Source of the DNA: Tepidiformaceae bacterium
Lineage (GTDB): Bacteria > Chloroflexota > Dehalococcoidia > Tepidiformales > Tepidiformaceae
Length of the DNA: 64,000 bases
Direction: 5' to 3'
Assembly: GCA_958295975.1 (NCBI GenBank)
Contig: OY282446.1
Span: forward strand, 62,001-126,000
The notes below the pieces were generated by a model that did not search any database, was not told the origin of the DNA, and saw only the letters and a program-made list of their open reading frames with translations. Made by a program: the position numbers and the translations under genes. Below are positions 19,812 to 28,201 of the stretch, piece by piece; position 1 is the first letter of the stretch; each line of letters begins with the position of its first letter.

Positions 19812-20664
19812 GCCGCCCCCCGCGGACGCGGTCGCGGCGGTCGTGCGGCGCGCGCTGGACGAGGACCGCGCGCGCGACGACGCCACCACGGCGGCGACGG
19901 TCGCGCCCGACCTGTTCGCGCAGGCGCGGCTGATCGCGCGCGAGGAGGGCGTGGCCTGCGGGCTGGACGTCGCCGCGCGCGTCTTCGCGGCGCTCGACGG
20001 GCGCGTCTCCCTGCGCGCGCGCGTGGCCGAGGGCGGGCGCTTCGCCGCCGGGGCCGCGCTGGCGGACGTGGACGGCCCCGCGCGCGCCATCCTCTCCGGC
20101 GAGCGCACGGCCCTGAACCTCGCGCAGCGCCTCTCCGGCATCGCCACGCTCACGCGCCGCTTCGCGGACGCCGTGGCGGGGAGCGGCTGCGCCATCCTCG
20201 ACACGCGCAAGACGGCGCCCGGCCTGCGCGACCTCGAGAAGTACGCGGTGCGCTGCGGCGGCGGGCGCAACCACCGCCGCGACCTCGCCGCCATGGCCAT
20301 GATCAAGGACAACCACCGCGAGGCCATCGCGCGGCAGGGCGGCGACCTCGCCGGAGCCGTGGCCGCCATCCGCGCGCGCGCGCCGGGCGTGCCCGTCGAA
20401 ATCGAGATCGACGCCCTCGATCAGCTGGATGAGGCGCTGGCCGCGCGCCCCGACTGGATCCTGCTGGACAACATGGGCGACGCCCAGCTGCGCGAGGCCG
20501 TGGCGGCGACGGCGGGGCGCGCGCGGCTGGAGGCGAGCGGCGGCGTCACCCTCGCGCGCGCCGCCGGGGTAGCCGCCACGGGCGTGGACGCGCTCTCCTC
20601 GGGCGCGCTCACGCACAGCGCCCCGGCGCTCGACCTCTCGCTCGACATCGCCTTCGCGGACTGA
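19801..20664 (+). CDS. nadC: Nicotinate-nucleotide pyrophosphorylase (carboxylating)
   Basis: 287 residues; converts quinolinate and PRPP to nicotinate mononucleotide, the third step of NAD synthesis. The family signature is present in pieces: DTRKTAPGLRDLEKYAV, GGGRNHRRDLA and MIKDNH (Arg and Lys residues that hold quinolinate and PRPP), then EIEIDAL and LLDNM, and LEASGGV near the end. It begins with GTG at 19801 and overlaps nadB by 11 bases, so the two are translated together. Confidence 0.93.
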   Translation: MPVEPPPADAVAAVVRRALDEDRARDDATTAATVAPDLFAQARLIAREEGVACGLDVAARVFAALDGRVSLRARVAEGGRFAAGAALADVDGPARAILSGERTALNLAQRLSGIATLTRRFADAVAGSGCAILDTRKTAPGLRDLEKYAVRCGGGRNHRRDLAAMAMIKDNHREAIARQGGDLAGAVAAIRARAPGVPVEIEIDALDQLDEALAARPDWILLDNMGDAQLREAVAATAGRARLEASGGVTLARAAGVAATGVDALSSGALTHSAPALDLSLDIAFAD

Positions 20665-20678
20665 GCGCGCGTACGTCC

Positions 20679-20963
20679 TCATTCCGCCGCCCCGGCGCGC
20701 GGAAAGCGGGCCAGCCGCGCGACCGCAAGCAGCAGGCAGGGCAGGGCGAGGGCGGCGGCGAAGCTGAGCGCGAGGCCCGGCCCGTCGTCACGCACGAGGA
20801 GGGGGACCGCCAGCCCTCCGGCCACGCCCGCGGCCAGACAGGCGGGCAGCAGGCGCAGCCCCGCATGGCCGCGCGTGGCCACGCTCAGCGCGAGCCAGGG
20901 CGCGAAGCCCAGCGCCAGCCAGCCCAGCGCGTAGAGCGTGACGAAGAGGAGGGTGAAGAGCAC
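20679..20963 (-). CDS. Small hydrophobic membrane protein
   Basis: 94 residues with two to three hydrophobic segments (about 5-28, 38-57 and 65-85) and short charged loops. I recognise no family. It is the last gene of the run that starts at the sugar transferase, 10 bases after the site-2 protease gene, so its expression is probably tied to it. The composition is compatible with a real gene, but small hydrophobic frames in GC-rich DNA are easily spurious. Confidence 0.55.
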   Translation of the reverse strand: MLFTLLFVTLYALGWLALGFAPWLALSVATRGHAGLRLLPACLAAGVAGGLAVPLLVRDDGPGLALSFAAALALPCLLLAVARLARFPRAGAAE

Positions 20964-20973
20964 GGCGCGGGCG

Positions 20974-22530
20974 TCAGGTGATGAGGCGCCTGATGTCGAA
21001 CCAGGTGATGACGACGATGCCCGCCAGCAGCACGGCGAAGCCGACGAGGTGGAAGAGGGCCTCCTTGCGCGGCGAGATGCGCCGCCCCCCGCGCGCGATT
21101 TCGATGAGCACGAAGAGCATGCGGCCCCCGTCGAGGGCGGGGAAGGGCAGGGCGTTGAAGACGGCCAGCGAGAGGCTGAGCAGCGCCGCCAGCTCGATCA
21201 GCGAGCGCCAGCCCGCCTGCTCGATGATGTCGCCGGTGGCGCTGGCGATGCCGACCGGCCCGGAGAAGAGCGGCTGGTCCTCCCCCGGCGAGCTGGCCCC
21301 GGCGATGCGCGCCTGTATCTCGTTCTTGGTGATGACGACGGCGTCGATCATGGCCCGCCAGCCCAGCGGCAACGCCTCCCACGGCGGCGCCCAGACGCGC
21401 TCGCTGAAGGGGAAGCGCGGCTGGCAGACGGGCTCGCCCGCCGCGTCCACGCTGGCGCAGACGGTGGGCGGGCCCACGCGGATGCCGGTCGGCCCCTGCC
21501 CCGCGGGCGGACGCCAGCGCGCGTGCACGCGCGCGTCGAGCGTGGCCCCTTCGCGCGAGACGACCCAGTCCTGCGTCTCCCCCAGGTGGCGGCGCGTGGT
21601 GAAGATGAGCTCGCTCACGTTGCGCACCTCGCGCCCGTTCACCTCCATGATGACGTCGCCCGCCTGAAGGCCCCGTTCGGGGGCCGAGCCGTCGCGCATG
21701 GAGCCCGTGATGGCCGCCGTCGAGGCGGGCGAGCCCGGCGCCACCTCCGCGACCTGGGCGAGGGTGAGGGAGCGTTCGCGCGGCACCATGAAGCCGGTGG
21801 CGAAGAGCAGGAGGGCCAGCGCGAGGTTCATGGCCACGCCCGCGCCCATGACCGTGAGCCGCTTCCAGCGGGCGGCGGCGGCGAGCGAGCGCGGATGGCC
21901 CCACAGGGGCAGCGCCTCGAGGTTGCTCAGCGTGCGTCCGTCCGGCGCCTCCGTTTCCTCGGCGAGGTAGACGAGCAGCTGCGCCACGGCCGCCTCCCCG
22001 GCCTCGTTCCCCGCGACCGATTCGGGGACGTCGTCGCCGAACCTGCGGGCCACGAGCCGCGCCGCCACGTCGGCGGGCAGGGGCGGGCGCTCCACTTCGG
22101 GCATGCCGCTGGCGCCGTCGGCCCGCTCCAGCAGCAGGCGGGCGGGTTCGGCGCGGGCCAGGTCCGCTTCCACGTCCCCGCCCACCGCCACCTGGAAGGA
22201 CAGGCGCGCCTCGCCGGGGACCAGCTCGGCGAGGGCGAGGGCGCGTTCGCCGTCGCGCTCGATCAGCGCCGCCGCCATGTAGGGGATGTCCGTCTCGCCC
22301 AGCAGGCGCACGAACCCGCCGATGGGGAGCCAGTTGAGGGTGTACTCCGTCTCGCCGCGCCGCCAGGACAGCCCCTTGATGCGCGGGGGGAAGCCGACGC
22401 CGAACTCCAGCACCTTGATGCCGAAGGCCTTGGCCGCGAGGAAGTGGCCCAGCTCGTGGAGCACGACGAGGCCGACGAGCAGCCCGGCGAAGGGCAGGAC
22501 CGTGCGCAGGAGGACGTCGGCGACGATCAC
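20974..22530 (-). CDS. rseP: Site-2 protease, RseP/M50 family
   Basis: 518 residues. Zinc site LHELGHFLA (HExxH, about 24-32) lies in the first membrane helix, followed by GIKVLEFGVGFPPRI. A PDZ-like region is at about 235-330 (GLQAGDVIMEVNGREV), and the third metal ligand is in NALPFPALDGGRM. It cleaves membrane-embedded anti-sigma factors or signal peptides. The protein is longer than usual because of an insert of about 130 residues (about 85-215) between the HExxH helix and the next membrane segment. The GTG start at 22530 overlaps dxr by 4 bases. Confidence 0.9.
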   Translation of the reverse strand: MIVADVLLRTVLPFAGLLVGLVVLHELGHFLAAKAFGIKVLEFGVGFPPRIKGLSWRRGETEYTLNWLPIGGFVRLLGETDIPYMAAALIERDGERALALAELVPGEARLSFQVAVGGDVEADLARAEPARLLLERADGASGMPEVERPPLPADVAARLVARRFGDDVPESVAGNEAGEAAVAQLLVYLAEETEAPDGRTLSNLEALPLWGHPRSLAAAARWKRLTVMGAGVAMNLALALLLFATGFMVPRERSLTLAQVAEVAPGSPASTAAITGSMRDGSAPERGLQAGDVIMEVNGREVRNVSELIFTTRRHLGETQDWVVSREGATLDARVHARWRPPAGQGPTGIRVGPPTVCASVDAAGEPVCQPRFPFSERVWAPPWEALPLGWRAMIDAVVITKNEIQARIAGASSPGEDQPLFSGPVGIASATGDIIEQAGWRSLIELAALLSLSLAVFNALPFPALDGGRMLFVLIEIARGGRRISPRKEALFHLVGFAVLLAGIVVITWFDIRRLIT

Positions 22531-23678
22531 GCGCCCGCCCCCGCGGGGACCGCCGCCGCCGCCACGCGCGCGCGGGCGTCGGCGGCGAGCACGGCATCGA
22601 GGTCGTCGTCGGGCGCGCGCTCGTGGCGCTCCAGCACGCGCTCGACGATGGCGGGGATGTCGAGGAAACCGACCTCGCCCGCGAGGAAGCGCGCCACCGC
22701 CACCTCGTCGGCGGCGGCCAGGGCGGCGGGGACGGTGCCGCCCAGCCGTCCGGCCTCCATGGCCAGGCGCAGGCAGGGGAAGCGCGCCACGTCGGGGTCG
22801 CCGAAGGTGAGCGCGCCCACCGCCGCCAGGTCGAGGGCGGGCGCGGGCGGCTCCGGCATGCGTTCGGGCCAGGCGAGCGCGCACTGGATGGGCAGGCGCA
22901 TGTCGGGCAGGCCCAGCTGCGCCTTCACGCTGCCGTCGCTGAATTCGACGAGCGAGTGCACGATGGATTCGCGGTGGAGCACGACGCGCACGCGCTCCAT
23001 GGGCACGTCGAACAGCCACATGGCCTCGATCGTCTCCATGCCCTTGTTCATGAGCGTGGCGCAATCGACCGTGATCTTGTCGCCCATGTTCCAGGTGGGG
23101 TGGCGGAGCGCCTGCGCGGGCGTGACGGCGGCGAGGGCGTCGGCGTCGAGGTCGCGGAAGGCCCCGCCGCTGGCCGTGAGCAGGATGCGGCGCACGCCGT
23201 GGCCCTCCTCGCCCCAGAGGCACTGCCAGATGGCGGAGTGCTCGCTGTCCACGGGGCGCAGCTGGCCGCCGCCCCGCTCCAGCGCGCGGCGGATGAGGCG
23301 GCCCGCCATGACGAGCGCCTCCTTGTTGGCGATGGCGACGGGCTTGCCCGCCTCCAGGGCGGCGATGGTGGGCAGCAGCCCGGCGGCCCCGCCGGTGCCC
23401 GCCAGCACCACGTCCACCTCGGGCGCGACGGCCATTTCGGTCATGGGCAGGAAGGCCGCGCCCGCCGCGTCGATGGCCTCGTCGAGGGCGGCGCTGCGCG
23501 CTTCCGCGAAGACGTAGCGGGGGCGCAGGGCGGCCACCTGCCCGGCCAGCAGCGCCGCGTTGCGGCCCGCCGCCAGCGCCGTCACCTCGAAGCGGTCGGG
23601 AAGCTGGCGCACGACGTCGAGCGTCTGGCGCCCGATGGAGCCGGTGGAGCCCAGCACGGCGATGCGCTTCGGGGGCAT
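22527..23678 (-). CDS. dxr: 1-deoxy-D-xylulose 5-phosphate reductoisomerase
   Basis: 383 residues; converts DXP to MEP with NADPH, the second step of isoprenoid synthesis by the MEP pathway. NADPH motif VLGSTGSIGRQTL is at the N terminus; the active-site segments are IANKEALVMAG, DSEHSAIWQCL and ILLTASGGAFRD, and MNKGME holds metal- and substrate-binding residues. A dxr-rseP pair is common in bacteria. It is overlapped by rseP at its stop and lies 31 bases after the nucleotide-sugar dehydrogenase gene. Confidence 0.95.
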   Translation of the reverse strand: MPPKRIAVLGSTGSIGRQTLDVVRQLPDRFEVTALAAGRNAALLAGQVAALRPRYVFAEARSAALDEAIDAAGAAFLPMTEMAVAPEVDVVLAGTGGAAGLLPTIAALEAGKPVAIANKEALVMAGRLIRRALERGGGQLRPVDSEHSAIWQCLWGEEGHGVRRILLTASGGAFRDLDADALAAVTPAQALRHPTWNMGDKITVDCATLMNKGMETIEAMWLFDVPMERVRVVLHRESIVHSLVEFSDGSVKAQLGLPDMRLPIQCALAWPERMPEPPAPALDLAAVGALTFGDPDVARFPCLRLAMEAGRLGGTVPAALAAADEVAVARFLAGEVGFLDIPAIVERVLERHERAPDDDLDAVLAADARARVAAAAVPAGAGA

Positions 23679-23709
23679 GGTTCCGGTTGGCCGCGTCCGC
23701 GCGGCGGCG

Positions 23710-25062
23710 CTAGCGGCCCACGCCCCGGCAGGTGAAGCCGGCGCGGACCAGCGCCTCCCGGTCGAGGAAGTTGCGCCCGTCCACGATCAGGGGCGTGGCC
23801 ATGCTTTCGCGCAGCCGGAGCGCATCGACCTCGCGGTACTCCGGCCACTCCGTCAGCAGCAGGACGGCGTCGGCGCCGCGCGCGGCGTCCAGGGCGGAGG
23901 CGGCCCAGTGGACGGCGTCCCCCGCCGCGCGGCGGCACTTGCGGAACTCGTCCATGGCCATGGGGTCGTGCAGGCGCACGCGCGCGCCGTGCTCGATCAG
24001 GCAGTCGACCATGCGCAGGCTGGGGGCGTCGCGCACGTCGTCGACGCCGGGCTTGAAGGCGAGGCCCCAGACGGCCACGGTGCGCCCCGCGAGCCCGCCG
24101 AGCTCGCGCGCCAGCGTGCGGGCCAGCCGGTCGGGGCGTTCGTCGTTGATGCGGGCGACGGCCTCCAGCAGCGACGGATCGACGCCGTGGTCGGCGAGCG
24201 TGTGCGTGAAGGAGGCGAGGTCCTTGGGGAAGCAGCCGCCGAAGCCGGCGCCCGCGCCGAAGAATTCGGGGCCGATGCGCGGGTCCATGCCCAGACCGCG
24301 GGCCACGGCGTCGACGTCCACGCCCGCGCTCTCGCAAAAGTCGGCCAGCATGTTGACGAAGGAGAGGCGGGTGGCGAGGAAGGCGTTGGCGGCGTGCTTG
24401 ATCGTCTCCGCCGTGGCGGAGTCGGTGACCAGCACGCGCCCGTCCGCGGTCGCGGAGCCGCTCCCGTTGCGCTCGAACAGGGGGGCGTAGATGCGGAGGA
24501 GCAGGTCGCGGGCGCGGTCCGATTCCACGCCGAGGACGACGCGGTCGGGGGCGAGGAAGTTCTCGATCGCCTGCCCCTCGCGCAGGAATTCGGGGTTGAC
24601 GGCCACGTCCCATTCGCGCGCGCCGTTCGCGCGCGCGGCGAGGGCCTCGCGGATGCGCGCCGCCGAGCCCACGGGGTTGGTGCTCTTCTCGACGATGAGG
24701 GTGTAGCCGTCCATGTGGTCGGCGATGACGCGGGAGACGTCCTCCACCTGGCCCAGGTCGGTCGAGCCGTCCTCCCGCCGGGGCGTGGGCACGCAGACGA
24801 AGACGGCCCCGGAGTCGCGCACGGCGTCGGCGCTCGCGGTCACGCGGAAGCGGCCGGAGTCGAGGTGCCGGAGCAGCAGTTCGGGAACGCCGGGCTCGTG
24901 GTGGAGGGGTTCGCCCGCGGCCAGGCTCGCGGCGGTGGCGGGATCGGCGTCCGCCCCCGCCACGGTCCAGCCCAGTTCCGCCAAGCCGAGCGCCACGGGC
25001 AGGCCCACGCGCCCGAGGCCGAGCACGCCGAGCGTCAGATCGCCGTCCGCGCCGCCGGTCAT
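23710..25062 (-). CDS. Nucleotide-sugar dehydrogenase (UDP-glucose 6-dehydrogenase type)
   Basis: 450 residues. NAD motif VLGLGRVGLPVALGLAELG; EKSTNPVGSA and NPEFLREG follow; the catalytic cysteine is in GAGFGGCFPKD, with the lysine of that segment. Central helix TAETIKHAANAFLATRLSFVN and the C-terminal NAD-like domain follow. The enzyme makes a uronic acid for polysaccharide (UDP-glucuronate or a relative). The Cys motif lacks the extra Ser that usually follows GG, a one-residue shortening worth noting. The ATG overlaps the stop of the sugar transferase by 4 bases. Confidence 0.88.
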   Translation of the reverse strand: MTGGADGDLTLGVLGLGRVGLPVALGLAELGWTVAGADADPATAASLAAGEPLHHEPGVPELLLRHLDSGRFRVTASADAVRDSGAVFVCVPTPRREDGSTDLGQVEDVSRVIADHMDGYTLIVEKSTNPVGSAARIREALAARANGAREWDVAVNPEFLREGQAIENFLAPDRVVLGVESDRARDLLLRIYAPLFERNGSGSATADGRVLVTDSATAETIKHAANAFLATRLSFVNMLADFCESAGVDVDAVARGLGMDPRIGPEFFGAGAGFGGCFPKDLASFTHTLADHGVDPSLLEAVARINDERPDRLARTLARELGGLAGRTVAVWGLAFKPGVDDVRDAPSLRMVDCLIEHGARVRLHDPMAMDEFRKCRRAAGDAVHWAASALDAARGADAVLLLTEWPEYREVDALRLRESMATPLIVDGRNFLDREALVRAGFTCRGVGR

Positions 25063-25760
25063 TGCGCCTCCGCGCGAAGCCCCTCCCGCGCTTCGCGCAG
25101 CAGCGCGAACGGGGTAAGGAGGAGCAGCTTCAGGTCCAGCCACGGGCTCATGCGCCCAATATAGAGCAGATCGTAGCGGAGTTTCTGCGGGGGCGGCGTG
25201 GCGTAGCGCCCGCGCACCTGCGCCAGCCCGGTGACGCCGGGACGCACGAGCAGGCGGCGGGAGAAGCCGGGGATCTCGCGCTCGAAGCGCTCGGCCAGCA
25301 CGGGGCGCTCGGGCCGCGGCCCCACGAAGCTCATCTCACCGCGCAGGATGTTGATCATCTGCGGCATCTCGTCCAGGTGCAGGACGCGCAGGACGCGCCC
25401 GACCGCGGTCGTGCGGTCGGCGGCTTCGTTGGCCCAGACGGGGCCGGTTTCGACCTCGGCGTCCGGCACCATGGTGCGGAACTTGACCATCAGGAAGCGC
25501 TTGCCCCCGCGACCGAGCCGCTCCTGCCGGTAGAAGACGGGGCCGCGATCGCAGGCCCACACGGCCAGCGGCGCCAGCGTCCAGAACAGCGCCCAGAACG
25601 GCGCCAGCAGCAGATGGCCGAACAGCAGCACGGCGAGATCGAAGGAGCGCTGATAACCGTCGCGCCGGGAGAAGAGAACGGCTTCCGGCGACGCGGAAAC
25701 GGCGGCCTCGATCTCGTACGCCTCGCTCGCCGGAACTCCGTACTGCGGCGATGCTGCCAC
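25059..25760 (-). CDS. Bacterial sugar transferase (initiating phosphoglycosyl transferase)
   Basis: 233 residues. One membrane-associated helix (about 35-60; LAVLLFGHLLLAPFWALFWT) precedes the catalytic domain: FYRQERLGRGGKRFLMVKFRTM, with the E and D residues of the active site, DEMPQMINILRGEMSFVGPRP and RPGVTGLAQV. Such enzymes move a sugar phosphate from a UDP-sugar to undecaprenyl phosphate to begin a polysaccharide. GTG at 25760 is preferred: a TAGAAT box lies eight bases upstream, and the TTG at 25796 would place the promoter inside the gene. The length fits the small monotopic type. It heads the sugar transferase - dehydrogenase - dxr - rseP run. Confidence 0.87.
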   Translation of the reverse strand: MAASPQYGVPASEAYEIEAAVSASPEAVLFSRRDGYQRSFDLAVLLFGHLLLAPFWALFWTLAPLAVWACDRGPVFYRQERLGRGGKRFLMVKFRTMVPDAEVETGPVWANEAADRTTAVGRVLRVLHLDEMPQMINILRGEMSFVGPRPERPVLAERFEREIPGFSRRLLVRPGVTGLAQVRGRYATPPPQKLRYDLLYIGRMSPWLDLKLLLLTPFALLREAREGLRAEAQ

Positions 25761-25768
25761 GACTGGCG

Positions 25769-25796
25769 ATTCTATCCCATCATCCGCGGAGCGCAA
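25769..25796 (-). promoter_or_regulatory. Promoter of the sugar transferase, next to a G-tract
   Basis: On the minus strand TAGAAT (25769-25774) is a good -10, 16 bases downstream of TTGCGC (25791-25796), a weak -35. The GTG start is eight bases after the -10. The 15-G tract begins three bases beyond the -35, where changes in tract length could affect polymerase contact. Confidence 0.45.
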
Positions 25797-25799
25797 GTC

Positions 25800-25814
25800 G
25801 GGGGGGGGGGGGGG
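25800..25814. repeat. Mononucleotide tract of 15 G
   Basis: Fifteen G in a row on the plus strand, in the gap between the glycosyltransferase stop (25821) and the sugar transferase promoter. It is not inside either gene. In GC-rich DNA a run this long is still unusual and is prone to slip in replication or in sequencing. Confidence 0.95.
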
Positions 25815-25820
25815 TCGGCA

Positions 25821-26882
25821 TCAGGCATGCCGGCGCCTGCGCGCGGGCCAGAGGAAGCCCGCGCCCCAGCACAGGTGCATGGCCGCCAGCGCCAGCGGCA
25901 TCAGGAGCGCGGCGCCGTCCCGACGCCGCAGTCCGACGGCGGCGGACGCGCCCGCGAGCGTGAGCAGGTAGGCGAGGGGCGCCGCCAGCGCCGCCGGGGG
26001 AAACAGGGCGAGGCCGGCGACGGTGGAGGCGATCAGCGCCAGCAGCAGCAGGGGCGGGGCCAGCTGGCGGGGACGCAGCGAGGCCGGGTGCCGGAGCAGG
26101 ACCGCCGACTTCCAGCGCCCGTACTGGAAGTACTGGCGGGCGAGGTCGCGGAGCCCGCCGCGGGGCCGGTAGCCCGCGCTCAGGGCCGGGTCGAACCACA
26201 CGATCCCGCCGCGCTGGCGCAGCCGCCAGTTCAGCTCGTAGTCCTGATTCCGCAGCAGGGTGGCGTCGAAGCCCCCGGCGGCCTCCAGCGTCTCCCGCCG
26301 CCAGGCGCCGAGGTAGACGGTGTCGACCGGGCCCTCCGCGCCGCCCGCGCGGTAGGCGGCGTTGCCCGATCCCAGCGGGGTGGTGAGGGCGTGCGCGACC
26401 GCCCGCTCGAAGGGGGACACGCCCGCCGGGCGCTGCCGTCCGCCGACGTGGGCCGCGCCGGTGCGCCGCAGCGTCTCCACGGCGCGCCGCACGTAGCCCG
26501 GGGCGAGCGTGGCGTGGGCGTCGCAGCGGACGACGATCTCGCCGCCGGATTCGCGGATGGCGTGGTTCAGACCGGCGGGCGTGACGCGCTCCGGGTTGGG
26601 GATCACGCGCACGGAGGGCCAGCCGCGGCGGATGGCGTCCGCCATGTCGGGCGTGGCGGAGCCGTCGGCCACCACCACTTCCAGCTCGCCCGGGTACTCC
26701 TGGGCGAGCACCGAATCGAGCGCCGCGCCGATGGTGGCGGCGGCGTCGCGCGCGGGGATGATGACGGAGACGGAGGGGTAGGGGGCGGGCGCGGGCGGCG
26801 CGGCCGCTTCCGGTTCCTCCAGCGTCGCGCTGGCCGCCGCCGCGACGGCGGGCGCAGCGGGCGACACGGCGAACTCCGCCAT
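25821..26882 (-). CDS. Glycosyltransferase family 2 with C-terminal membrane helices
   Basis: 353 residues. An A/P-rich leader (1-40) precedes the GT-A fold: VSVIIPARDAAATIGAALDS, then ELEVVVADGSATPDMA, VVRCDAHATLAPGYV (the DxD-like metal site is DAH), and VYLGAWRRETLEAAGGFD, then LRNQDYELNWRLRQRGG. About four hydrophobic segments (about 265-345) end the protein. It probably adds a sugar to lipid-linked polysaccharide at the membrane. The ATG at 26882 has GGAGGG seven bases upstream. Its stop lies eight bases before the G-tract. Confidence 0.85.
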   Translation of the reverse strand: MAEFAVSPAAPAVAAAASATLEEPEAAAPPAPAPYPSVSVIIPARDAAATIGAALDSVLAQEYPGELEVVVADGSATPDMADAIRRGWPSVRVIPNPERVTPAGLNHAIRESGGEIVVRCDAHATLAPGYVRRAVETLRRTGAAHVGGRQRPAGVSPFERAVAHALTTPLGSGNAAYRAGGAEGPVDTVYLGAWRRETLEAAGGFDATLLRNQDYELNWRLRQRGGIVWFDPALSAGYRPRGGLRDLARQYFQYGRWKSAVLLRHPASLRPRQLAPPLLLLALIASTVAGLALFPPAALAAPLAYLLTLAGASAAVGLRRRDGAALLMPLALAAMHLCWGAGFLWPARRRRHA

Positions 26883-26938
26883 CGCGCATCCCTCCGACCA
26901 ACGGCGAATTCCCGCGAAGGGTACACCCCGCCCGGCTT

Positions 26939-28201
26939 TCACGCTCCCGCGGGCGGCGCGTCCGCGAGCACGGCGCGGAAGAGGGCCTCGTAGGCGGCGG
27001 CGGCGCGTTCGGGGGAGAAGTCGGCGGCCCGCCGCACGAGCGCCTCCGCGGGCGGTCGCCTGCCGTCGAGCGTCTCCTCCAGCGCCCGCGCGAGGGCGGG
27101 GGCGTCGCCCACGGGAACCAGCGCGCCCCACCTGCCGTCCCCGAGGATTTCGCGCGGGCCGTGGGGCGAATCCGTGCTCACCACCGGCGTCCCGCAGGCC
27201 AGTGCCTCGACGAGCGTCAGCGGCAGCCCCTCGTGCCTTGAGGAGAGCGCGACCACCGCCGCGCGGCGCATATGGCGCCAGGGGTTCTCGTCGAAACCGA
27301 GAAAGGCCACGTCCTCCGCCACGCCCGCGCGCGCGGCCAGCGCCCGCAGCTCCGCGCGATACGGCTTCGGGAACGCGCCCATGAACGCCAGCCGCGCGGG
27401 TCGCTTCCGGCGCACGCGCGCGAAGGCTTCGATGAGCGTGCCGGGATCTTTCGGGGGAGACTCCCTCGTCACCGTCAGAACGACGGGCGGTTCGCCTTCC
27501 CGGAACCAGTCATGGGGCGCTTCGGCGCGGCTCAGGCGCTCGATCTCCGCCACGGGCACGGGATTCGGGATAACGCGCACGCGCGCGACGTCGATCTCCA
27601 GCGCACGCGCGAGTTCGTCCGCCGCGCCGCGCGAAACCGCCACGAGCGCATCCGCGTTCGGGTAGAGCGCCCGCGCCCGCGCCCGCTGCAGCGGCGAATA
27701 CGCCAGCCGCGCATTGAGGTGCACGGCGACGACGGCGGGGACGGCCACCGCCCCCGCGGCGCGCCCGTACAGGAGGGCGGCGTCGGCACGCGGCAGGGCC
27801 GAGAGCAGCAGTTGGGGGCGGGCCTCGCGGACGTAGCGCGCGACCACGGACGCGTCGAGCGCGTTCCCCGGCCGTACGCCGAGCGCGGGATAGGCGCGCC
27901 GGAGCGCCAGCCACAGCCGCGCCGCCGCCAGCGGATTCACGGACAGGGGGCGCGTTTCGATGCCCCGCGCGCGGCAATGCCGCAACAGGTCGCGGTCGGA
28001 GTCGGGGCGGCGCGGGTAGCAGAGGCGCAGGCCGTCGGGGATGGCGGAACGGTACGCGCCCTTGCAGCGCAGCAGCAGCAGGTCGACGCGGTGGCCGCGT
28101 TCGAGCAGGGCGGCGGCCAGCGAGAGCGTGGCGCGCTCGGCCCCCCCGCCCCCCAGCCCGGAGAGCGCGAGGCCGACGTGGAGGCGCTCCGGCGGCGTCA
28201 T
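26939..28201 (-). CDS. Glycosyltransferase family 4
   Basis: 420 residues of the GT-B fold. N-terminal domain: LALSGLGGGGAERATLSLA and a lipid-sugar acceptor region. C-terminal domain: PPVVLTVTRESPPKDPGTLIEA, AFLGFDENPWRHM, and the nucleotide-sugar site SSRHEGLPLTLVEALACG with two glutamates, then PVVSTD. It retains donor-side sugar and adds to the growing polysaccharide. The ATG at 28201 overlaps the preceding polymerase gene by 4 bases, so this run is cotranscribed. Confidence 0.88.
   Translation of the reverse strand: MTPPERLHVGLALSGLGGGGAERATLSLAAALLERGHRVDLLLLRCKGAYRSAIPDGLRLCYPRRPDSDRDLLRHCRARGIETRPLSVNPLAAARLWLALRRAYPALGVRPGNALDASVVARYVREARPQLLLSALPRADAALLYGRAAGAVAVPAVVAVHLNARLAYSPLQRARARALYPNADALVAVSRGAADELARALEIDVARVRVIPNPVPVAEIERLSRAEAPHDWFREGEPPVVLTVTRESPPKDPGTLIEAFARVRRKRPARLAFMGAFPKPYRAELRALAARAGVAEDVAFLGFDENPWRHMRRAAVVALSSRHEGLPLTLVEALACGTPVVSTDSPHGPREILGDGRWGALVPVGDAPALARALEETLDGRRPPAEALVRRAADFSPERAAAAYEALFRAVLADAPPAGA

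Noticed and set aside
25800-25830. G-tract as an in-frame phase-variation switch of the glycosyltransferase
   Set aside because: The glycosyltransferase stops at 25821, before the tract on its strand, so the tract is not translated as part of it.
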